DNA of 20,106 nucleotides. It comes from Amanita rubescens (Eukaryota > Basidiomycota > Agaricomycetes > Agaricales > Amanitaceae). The notes under the pieces are model-generated. The model was not told where the DNA came from and did not search any database. It worked only from the letters and a program-made list of their open reading frames with translations. A program made the translations under genes and the position numbers. Of this stretch, positions 10,553 through 18,247 are shown piece after piece. The stretch's first letter is position 1. Each line of letters starts with the position of its first letter. The stretch lies in the NCBI GenBank assembly GCA_015039365.1, contig WION01000769.1, forward strand, positions 1 to 20,106, given 5' to 3'.

Positions 10553-11837
10553 ATGCAACTCTTCACTCCTCCCAACATTCTTTTCGTCCTTCTCTTCGCT
10601 TTCTTTGCAAGGAGTTCTCCGATTGACGATAATGCTAAAACAGTAAGCGATCTGTTAATCGAGTCAAACTCCAATCGACTGCCCTCGAAACAGAGGCTGG
10701 TTCAGCAGGGAGCGTCGTTTCTCGATCTGGTAGGTCGTTTCCCTTATCTAGGAATTTTGATATCATTCAGTCTGCACAGGACCCTGAGCCCAAACCTCCC
10801 GGTGTAGGTTATTCTCTTAACAAAGCTAGTTTTTACGTACGATCATATCATTCAACATAAAAGGGGCCTGTAATAAAAGTAAGTTATTCCACAAGTTTTG
10901 AAGTACTATCATTAAGTTTGTCCAGTCCTTCGGTACGAAAAATATACCATCGCAGAATGCACAACCGCCCGCGGGAAAATTGCCCCCGATCCCGGAGACT
11001 GTAAGTATTTACCCGAAAGAAAGCAAGTCTCGAGACCCAAATATCATAAGCCCACTAAACCGCTCTCGAGAGATGAGGTATGTTATATCATCAGTTAGGA
11101 AAGCTGTCCTTAAAGTACAATCAGATCCAGAAAAAGTTTGCAGCACTACGTAAAAATGTAAGTTATTCCGCAAGTTTCAAAGTACCGACATCGTTAAGTC
11201 TGCCCAGGATTGGAACGGAATGGGGACGCTTCCACCGCCCCCGAGTGGCCCGCTCCCTCCCCTTCCGAATGTTTTAGGAAAGTAAGTCTTGAAGTACAAG
11301 TATCATCAAGGCTGCCCCGCCAATCCCGCCTAGGAAAGTAAGTTACTAACTTCGGCAATCACGGAAGTACATCTTTGAACACAAATATCATCAAGCCTCA
11401 CCCGGTTTTAACCAATAGACCCTCTATTAAGGAGCCAACCGAAGTGAGCATATCTCCCTAACCGTAGAAGTATAAACTTAATTAAGGATGCCGCGGCGCC
11501 CTTGCACCAGGTTAAGGACGAAGATGTAAGTTACCAATCCCTTAATGAGGAAAGCAAGCTTTGAAGCATAAATATCGTTAAGTTTCTAAACCCGCGCGTC
11601 GCCCCGCCGCCTCCGAAGAAGCCAACCGAAGTAAGTCTATCTCCCCCAACCGGGAAGGCACGTCTTCATTAAGGATTCCCCGACTCTTTATCAGGCCGGC
11701 AATAAGAAGCCCGGTCGAGTAGCACGGCTCAAGAACAAAGTGTAGGTTATTCCGTAATCGAGGAAGAAAGTCTTGTTCATAAAATCCGCGCCAGGTCCTT
11801 GATGAAAGGAAAGTTTACAAATGCCGGGGGTCATTGA
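10553..11837 (+). CDS. Micro-exon secreted protein, gene 2 (14 exons)
   Basis: Exon 1 (10553-10642) encodes a signal peptide (ILFVLLFAFFARSSP). Next exons: 10694-10729, 10771-10803, 10864-10878, 10917-11000, 11051-11077, 11131-11157, 11199-11270, 11311-11337, 11396-11443, 11487-11525, 11583-11630, 11674-11741, 11795-11837. Up to 11739 all are multiples of three and in frame. With a last donor GTAGGT at 11742 the protein is about 218 residues ending TGA 11837; the weaker donor GTGTAG at 11740 gives an end at 11849-11851. Content is Pro/Lys-rich, for example KLPPIPET and SGPLPPLPN. Exon 12 (FLNPRVAPPPPKKPTE) matches the gene 1 xLNPR exons, and RVARLKNK matches gene 1 RMDRLKAK. Oddities: introns of only 38-43 nt, a weak donor GTTTTAGG at 11271, and a first intron (51 nt) that is open and in frame if retained. 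Secretion is inferred; function is unknown. Confidence 0.72.
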
Positions 11838-13608
11838 CTTCGATATAAAGCCAAGAAAACGTAGGCGAAGAAATGCTTCACATCCCGCCAAGATCGTTCA
11901 GACAGGAGTCCCCGGTGTTTGATATGTATGATTATCAGTGACCTTTTCCCTCGTGGTCCTTCAGCATAAACTGAGGGATATGGGATACCGCGAGTGGATG
12001 GGCGATTTTGCATAGGATAGGACGAGGTTCGACAGAAATATCTAGCATTCGTTGACTTTTGAGTACAACAAGACAGTGTCAAGCAGCGCTTCGTGTGATG
12101 ACGTCACCCGCAGCCCCCCCATTTTGGCGCTACGACATCCTTCCACTCATACAGCTGCCGATTGCTAGGCCTGGTCTCGCATCCCCTGGTTCGTTATAGC
12201 CATTGCATTTGTGGCGCAATGGAAACCTGGCTCTACTACATCTATCGCAATGGGACTGTTGGATTGATCAGGCTTTGATACTCGACATGCAAAATGCGTG
12301 CCGAAGAGGATGATTAGGAAGCAGCCCATACCCGTGTCTCTTGCAACCTTCATTGAGGAGAATAAATCAATGGTGAGCTTCAGGTCCAATGTAAATGCGA
12401 ACACAAAACTCACTCGAGACAGATGAACCGTCGTTTAGAATGAAGATAAGAATCATGTGAATTTATACTTGTCGACGTGAATCTATCACAACCTGGAAAT
12501 TGGCAGCGGATGATATTCGTTCGAGGGGTAGACTCGAAAGGTGAGATAACCATATTCTATTAAGTGGCAATCTCATGTCTATGGCTTCAGGCTACTTGGA
12601 GGCCGAGGAAGCCGAAGGGAAGGAACTTGCACAAATGCGACTCAGGAATCATTCATCGAACAGGAGGGCAGATCTAGTTTTTCAATCCCGCCGCTGCTCA
12701 GAAGTTCACTTCGACGTACTTACTTGGACTTTTCTGGCTTAGTCCATCACCTTCTACTTCCTAACTTCTTTTATCCGCCGCAATGAACCGATGCAATTAT
12801 TAATTCCGCGGAGACTATATGCCGTCGCCTTCGCCGTTCACAACGTTCACACTCGACATTGAAGATGAGAACAATGGGTTATTGAAAACCAGCCAGGAAT
12901 CGCCGTAATCTCCCATTCTCCATTCTCCGTTTAGCCACGGACCGGTATGGTCAAGTCCCCCGTTCGTCTTTCTTGAGATTGGACGGGAGTCTGAGTAACT
13001 GCTCGTAGAGACCATCCAATGGTCTTAGTCAAAATAGTCTTGCATGGCTTTTGGCTCAAAGACCCTTCGATCAAAACTATCATATCTGGCGTTCGTAGAT
13101 CCTGACTGTATTTCATTCCACGCTGGCTAACTTTGTCTCCGGGGGTTGTCGAACTTTAGGTGAGAGCGAGGTGTGGAACAATTACGGAGTAGACTGATGC
13201 AGCGATTGGCCCCAGTGGTAACTTTACGTCCCTCGTTGTATAGTTCACGATATGGGTACAAGAAAAGCTTTCAACGTTCAAAGTAGAGCCTCATAGCGCC
13301 AAGTTTTATTCGCCGTCCGAGTCTGGAACAATGAAACAAATCAAAAAATGATAGCTTGAGCTCTGATGGTGATATGGTATCCAAGTACGCTCTGCACGCG
13401 ATGATGGATGAATTGTTTTAATTCGCAGTCTAACGGCGATTGAAGGGAGAATCCAAGGTCGTCTCCTTATACGGCAGAGCAGCGCGCGCAGATGATTTCA
13501 GCAGCGCTAATGACTTGATTGCACATCTCGCCCAAATACAATATCGATATCGTCGTTCACAGCGACTCCATGACATTCGAATCATCTACAGATTGATCGG
13601 TGAAGCTT
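11838..13608. other. Long spacer between micro-exon genes 2 and 3
   Basis: No gene is seen. It holds GAGTACAACAAG at 12061-12072 (shared with the gene 1 flank) and TGACGTCA at 12099-12106. A stretch at about 12190-12262 is related to 16852-16975 in the spacer before gene 5. A stretch at about 13300-13440 is related to 17795-17930. The minus-strand frame at 12165-12413 has no recognisable motifs and overlaps the duplicated stretch. Confidence 0.55.
12099..12106. promoter_or_regulatory. TGACGTCA palindrome, spacer 2-3
   Basis: This is the second perfect CRE-type palindrome. It lies about 30 bp after GAGTACAACAAG, and the context GATGACGTCA-CC resembles the copy at 10028, so it was probably duplicated with the gene. 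Confidence 0.4.
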
Positions 13609-13718
13609 AAGTTCGAACTCAGCTGCACTACAAAAACCTTGGCAATGTGCTGCGACGACAGTAGTGCTGGTCACTACTACCCATCCAAGCAGGTCCTGTC
13701 GACGTACCGAATTTTATC
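13609..13718 (+). promoter_or_regulatory. Promoter/5'UTR module of micro-exon gene 3
   Basis: AAGTTCGAACTCAGC at 13609-13623 is followed by CTACAAAAACC (13628-13638). GTGCTGCGACGACAG, GTGCTGGTCACTACT, CCAAGCAGGTC and GTCGAC come next, then TATCATGCG. This module is closest to that of gene 4. Confidence 0.65.
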
Positions 13719-15065
13719 ATGCGACTTTTCTCATCTTACGACCTCCTCCTCGTCCTCCTCTTCGTTGTCTTTGCAAGGAGTTCTCCAATTAAGCAGAAGC
13801 GATCTCCCCTCAAACCAGACCCAGCCATCCCCGTCTTTAAAGTAAGATATTCTCCCATCAATTAGAAAAGCAAGTATTTGAAGCATGATAACACCATTAA
13901 GAGTGGCTCCAGGCCGCCGTCTCCTGAGACGTTCTGGCCGCCGCTTGGTCATGTAAGTTCGAATTTCCCCTGTTTAGAAACACAAGCGTTTTGAACCAAA
14001 GTTTTCATTAAGGTTGGCTTGAACTCGGACGACGACTCAATGGCACCCTCCGTAGCGAGTAGTCACGTAAGTTATTCCGATAATCAAGAAAGCAAGTCTT
14101 GAAGTTCATGCCCAGTCGGGTGATCATTCGGGTGATCATTCTGAGCCCTCGTTGTCCGGGCATGAAGTGAGTTATTCCCCTAACCAAGAAAGCGAGTCTT
14201 GAAACACGATCATACCAAGGATGAGCCACATCATCAAGTAAGTGATTAAGAAAGTAGGTGCTGAAGTACAAATGTCATTATGCAAGGATGTGGTGCTGGG
14301 CGGGCTCCGCCCGCGCCCGGTTACTCCCGTAAGTTATTCGCCTGGCCAAGAAAGCAAAAAAATTGAAACATGACCATATCATCAAGTTTAAAGAACGTAT
14401 CAAGAAGGTAAACTATTGTCGAATTACTTAAGGAAAAAGTCTGAGCAAGCCCTGAAGGAACAGGCGATGGCCCAGACGCAGGGACAAGTAAGTTATTACC
14501 CTAATCGTGAAACCAGATCTTTGAGCACGATCACATCATAGCCGGAAGCCTCTTCCTCGAGGCACCCACCCAATTCCGGCCATGAAGGCCATGTCAGTTA
14601 TTTCTTCCATCCAAGAAAGCAGTCTCTTGAAGCACTATCATATTATAGTCAGAAGCTTCTTCCTCGAGGCACCCACCCAATTCCCACCATGATGGCCAAG
14701 TCAGTTATTTCCTCCATCAAAGAAAGCAGGTTTTGAAGCACTATCATATCATAGTCAGAAGCCTCTTCTTCGAAGTCCCCGCCCAGTCCCCAGGATAATC
14801 ATGTGAGTTATTCCTCTAATCGTCGAAGCAGGCCTTGAAGCGTGGTATATCACTAATGCCTCCTCCCAGCCGTCGACCTCGAAAAGTGATGGAAAACGTG
14901 TAGGTTGTTCTTATAATCAAGCAAGTCTCGAACCTCAAGTTTCATTCAGCCCCAATCGCCTGGAAATGGCCCGGCGCATACTAAATGATCATGGATACTT
15001 AGACCTGTAAGTCGTTCCTTTAATCAAGAAGCCAGGTTCTGAGGCACGAACGTATCATGAAGTAG
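13719..15065 (+). CDS. Micro-exon secreted protein, gene 3 (13 coding exons)
   Basis: Exon 1 (13719-13841) encodes a signal peptide (LLLVLLFVVFARSSP) and a short basic stretch IKQKRSP. Further exons: 13902-13952, 14013-14066, 14116-14166, 14220-14237, 14287-14328, 14387-14407, 14464-14487, 14542-14592, 14649-14699, 14755-14802, 14870-14899, 14950-15006. Exons 2-12 are multiples of three and open. In this frame a TGA at 14986-14988 ends a 200-residue product. A further family-type intron (15007-15062) follows, and the homologous TAG (15063-15065) sits directly after it, as in gene 5. The mature part is rich in Ser, His and Pro; exons 9-11 are copies beginning PEASSS or SEASSS. Retaining the 50-nt intron 12 gives a different tail ending MARRILNDHGYLDL at 15010. 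Function unknown. Confidence 0.72.
14542..14802 (+). repeat. Three tandem exon-intron units in gene 3 (about 106 bp each)
   Basis: Exons 9, 10 and 11 (51, 51 and 48 nt) encode xEASSS followed by Pro/His residues. Their introns are near-copies starting GTCAGTTATTTC or GTGAGTTATTCC and the first two end ATTATAG/ATCATAG. Exons 9 and 10 share SSSRHPPNS exactly; exon 11 has drifted. Confidence 0.88.
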
Positions 15066-15815
15066 GCGTTATGCTCTTGAGAGGGTTACTGAGGAAACAC
15101 GCGAGGCGCATGTATCGCTAGTTGTAATTGAGGAGTGTAGCGATGATAGTCATGTTTGCCAATCATCAGTCTTGAGTCGTTCAGGCTCCCCGATGCTCTT
15201 TCTGCCAACTTCCTTCAACGGGTGTTGACCATCTGCCCGCCTTGGCCACGTGCAGCGTCGAGTAGAGTCAATTGTACGTGTGCCCACGGTGCGCAGTATG
15301 CATCCTAATTGAGTCGTCCGCGTCACCACACCCTCTCAAACCGTCACTCCATCGGAGTCCACCTCCACTCGCCGTGCAAGCCCTCAGATCCAGACGCTGG
15401 TGGCCGTATATTGTGGTATCAATTACTGAACGACTTGAAGCCTTGACGGTTGGCTTTTGAAAATCTAGTGGAGCTCTTTTATTGCGACTGGCTCAGCGTC
15501 AACCAGGAACATCAAGTTTAGCCTATTTTTCCGTGCCGTGATCAAATCAATCCTGATGATTGTTGTCGGGATCCGGAGCGAAAAGGATTGATTGGGAGTG
15601 TCGGCTGCTGCCAGTGTTCGGCACGATGTGCTTCGATTCGGCGTGTCTAACTTCAACAGTGGTTGGAAGATTGAATACGAATTTAAACTGCAAGTCAATC
15701 TGAACCTGCACGCAGGGCGGCTGATAGCTTCTCGGTCGTGCCGAACGCATTGGAGTAAGAATATGCGGATGCGGAGTCAAGTCGCCAACAGCGGCAAGTG
15801 ATAGATCAAATGATG
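15066..15815. other. Spacer between micro-exon genes 3 and 4, with shared 3' block
   Basis: Positions 15106-15153 (GCGCATGTATCGCTAGTTG through GATGATAGTCA) recur after genes 4 and 5, so this is a conserved 3'UTR or terminator region. Near 15308-15350, CGTCACCACACCCTCTCAAA resembles the TGACGTCACCCTCTCAAA context after gene 4 but lacks the perfect palindrome. No other gene is seen. Confidence 0.5.
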
Positions 15816-15942
15816 AAGTTCGAACTCAGAAACTCGTTACTCAGCTAGCACTACAAAACCCTTGGAAATATGTGCTGCGACGACAGCAGTGCTGGTCACT
15901 AATCCCATTCAAGCAGGTCTTGTCGACGCACCGAATTCTATC
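15816..15942 (+). promoter_or_regulatory. Promoter/5'UTR module of micro-exon gene 4
   Basis: AAGTTCGAACTCAG at 15816-15829 is followed by an extra AACTCGTTACTCAG insertion-like repeat. CTACAAAACC (15851-15860), GTGCTGCGACGACAGCAG, AAGCAGGTCTTGTCGACGC and TATCATGCAACTC follow. The insertion lengthens the distance to ATG to about 127 bp. Confidence 0.62.
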
Positions 15943-16447
15943 ATGCAACTCTTCTCTTCTTGCAACGTTCTTCTTTTCCTGCTCTTCGCTTTCATTGCAA
16001 GAAGTTCCCCAATTCCTCTAGGTGACACTAGCGCTCCCAACGTAAGTTATTACCCTTTAAATTTGAAAAATATGTCTTAGGCCTGCCAAACAGAAGTTGG
16101 AGCCGAACCCAGAGGTAAGTTTTTTCCTTCATGAGAAAAGCGAGTCTTGAAGCAATACTATTACTATTAGACTGGACTTCACGAACTCCCCGCGACACCG
16201 CCCGCACATGTAAGTTGTCGTTCCCCTCATCAAGAAAGCGAGTCTTAAGCACAATCATATCATTTAAGTATAAGTTGCCCGTAACTGTAAGTCATCCCAC
16301 TATAGTTAAGTTAAAAGCAAGTTTTGAAGCAAAAGCATCACAAAGGGTGCCTCAACGCTGGATAAACCACCTAAGCGGGACTCGAAGGGCGGTCCCAGGA
16401 AACCGGATGATCTTGAGGCATTTGGGGAACGCCGAAGCGGGTCTTGA
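15943..16447 (+). CDS. Micro-exon secreted protein, gene 4 (short, probably 3'-damaged)
   Basis: Exon 1 (15943-16041) encodes a signal peptide (LLFLLFAFIARSSP). Exons 16094-16114, 16171-16209 and 16269-16286 are multiples of three. Exon 5 (from 16346) reads through KRDSKGGPRKPDDLEAFG to TGA 16445-16447, giving 92 residues, far shorter than its siblings. A 62-bp tandem duplication in exon 5 (16373 and 16435) shifts the second copy out of frame; that copy would read KRVLKGGPMNPDDLEAFG. Further on, a family-type donor GTACGT (16526) is followed by TCATTAACTAG, where siblings have CATTAAG|TAG, so the old acceptor seems mutated. The gene may make a truncated product or be decaying. The first acceptor is taken at 16093 because 16080 would break the frame. 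Confidence 0.62.
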
Positions 16448-16488
16448 AGGGTGGTCCCATGAACCCGGATGACCTTGAGGCGTTTGGG
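16373..16488 (+). repeat. 62-bp tandem duplication with frameshifting period in gene 4
   Basis: AAGCGGG at 16373 and 16435 begin two copies that match at most positions through GAGGCxTTTGGG. The 62-bp period is not a multiple of three, unlike the other exon duplications in the cluster. Confidence 0.85.
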
Positions 16489-18127
16489 CATCAGCAAATT
16501 CGTGCTGGCGATCCCTAATAAGCATGTACGTGTGATCTCTTTATTTAATTGGGAAGGAAATCATTAACTAGATACATGCCCTTCAGATTGCTAGTAGGCA
16601 ATGAGTTATGGATGTAGAGCATGTATCACTAGAAGGCTAGAATAGTGGCAATGATAGTCAGTTGTCGAGTTAAAGCTTCTTGAATCTGTTCGGAAGGTCC
16701 TCATGCAGTACTACGTGACGTCACCCTCTCAAACCGCCTGCTGATGCGGAACCCTGTCAATTCCACTTTGCCAAACGGACTTCATGCAATCTTCCCTCAA
16801 GCTTTAAGACATTCATCTTCACCTTAGACGCCCGTCAATCGTCGGACCAAAGTTCGTCATAGCAACTGCGGTTTGGAATGATCCTAACTACGTTCACCTT
16901 TTATAGCTGACGGTCCCCGCCCGTTCGCGCAGTGGAATCATCTGACTCTGCTTCTGTCGCAATAATAGTCTGTTTCACCGTCCCTTGCCGTGTTTTGGGG
17001 GGTTCCGGGACTTTGGGCACGTCAGTGTAGTATCTTGGGGGATATTGGGGAAGGGTGAAGGGCGAGTCATAGGTGTGGAGCTACCTACCTAATACGAGTG
17101 GTAAGTCGCCTTGGATGATACTTGCACTATAAGCCATTAACACGGGACGATAGGTTATCTGCGATGCTCTCCGTCTCAGGGAGAGGTTCAATAGTCCGAA
17201 TTTCCGATGAGTAGGCGAAACCAACGTTGGCATCGGGTGCACGCTCACTTTTCCGTGCGGTATGAACGTTAATACCCTAGTACCCTAGTACTAAAAACAT
17301 CGTTTTTGCATTTAACTGCGTACGATATGCCAAAGAGGACGACCACGAAAAATACCATCCCCGTGCACTCATTACCTTCTGTGACTTCCCGATTTGATTT
17401 TACAGACTCGCCGCAACGAAATGACATATCCATTGGCCCAAAAGAGTAGAAATAGCGAGGTCTTTGTGAAGTTTCAACACTCTTGGTCTACAATGGCTAA
17501 GAAAGAAGAGAACTGTCAAGCTCATTGCTTCTCAGATGGACCTTGGACGTGCTCAGAATTAGCCGCGACTTAGCCGCATGACCTATGAGGAGGTGAGAAG
17601 ACCGATGCGGCGATTGATGGCAGGTGTCCGATTTGTTTGCGGACATCCCCGCGTTGTGAACCTGGCGACGAACGATCAACCATTCCAAAATCGATATAGG
17701 TACAATCGGCTGGTCAAAGACAATTATTATTGGGTTGCGAGCGTTCAGGCTGAAGCCTCCAGCCGACACGTTCATGCCATTTTTGTCGCCAAGTAGTACC
17801 AAGTTCATACGCTGTCGCACGAGTCCGGGACAACAACGATCAAATCAGTCAAAAAAATGATACTGATAGCTTGATGGGCACTAGTACGCATGCATGTGAG
17901 GCGAGTGAACTGTTTCGATTCTTAGTTCGTTTAACAATGGTCGGAGAGGATCGACTCGGATGAGCCTGGACTGCAAGCCAAGGCAGAGACAACGGCTGAT
18001 AACTTCAACTTCCGCATTCACGGGTCATGCCAAATAGTAAAGGCGAATCATTTGGTATGCGACTCAATCACACTCGTGATGCGACATTTATATTTCAAGT
18101 CACCGACAGATCAGATGGAAGAATGCG
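16448..18127. other. Spacer between micro-exon genes 4 and 5
   Basis: It contains a degenerate last exon/intron of gene 4 (to about 16610), the shared 3' block at 16617-16660, and TGACGTCA at 16716-16723. Stretches at 16852-16975 and 17795-17930 are related to the spacer before gene 3. The short repeat TACCCTAGTACCCTAGTA lies at 17273-17290. Frames at 17497-17820 on both strands have no motifs I recognise. Confidence 0.5.
16716..16723. promoter_or_regulatory. TGACGTCA palindrome, spacer 4-5
   Basis: This is the third perfect CRE-type palindrome in the cluster, about 60 bp after the shared 3' block of gene 4. It is followed by CCCTCTCAAACCG, which also occurs after gene 3. Confidence 0.4.
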
Positions 18128-18247
18128 AAGTTGGAACTTGGAACTCAGCCGGCAGTATAAAACCTTGGCGCTGGCAATGTTTCAACGATGGCAGTGCTGG
18201 TCACTACTCTCATTCAAGCAGGTCTAATTGACACACCGAATCTTATT
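18128..18247 (+). promoter_or_regulatory. Promoter/5'UTR module of micro-exon gene 5 with TATA box
   Basis: AAGTTGGAACTTGGAACTC (18128-18146) is a variant of the shared AAGTTCGAACTC element, with GGAACTT internally repeated. A clear TATAAAA lies at 18156-18162, where the siblings have CTACAAAAACC. GCAGTGCTGGTCACTACT and CAAGCAGGTC follow before TATTATGCG. Confidence 0.65.

Noticed and set aside
10176..10646. 156-codon plus-strand frame over the gene 2 promoter
   Set aside because: It covers the conserved promoter/5'UTR module in a frame not kept in the sibling genes, and reads the signal peptide exon out of frame.
13640..13718. Upstream ATG (GGCAATGTGCTG) as a regulatory uORF in genes 2 and 3
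   Set aside because: It lies only about 10-15 bp after the TATA-like element, so it is probably upstream of the transcription start.
13719..14988. Kex2-processed repeat peptide precursor (ripp/KEP type)
   Set aside because: The repeated units lack regular KR or RR sites between them; isolated KR occurrences do not match the exon period.
16131..16472. 113-codon frame across gene 4 introns and exon 5
   Set aside because: It reads through two clear family introns and is out of frame with the exons.
17273..17292. Interstitial telomere repeat (TACCCTAG twice)
   Set aside because: Only two 8-bp copies and the unit is not TTAGGG/CCCTAA; probably a chance short duplication.
17497..17820. 107-codon minus-strand and 72-codon plus-strand frames in spacer 4-5
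   Set aside because: No motifs, no recognisable homology, and overlapping frames on both strands of a duplicated spacer.
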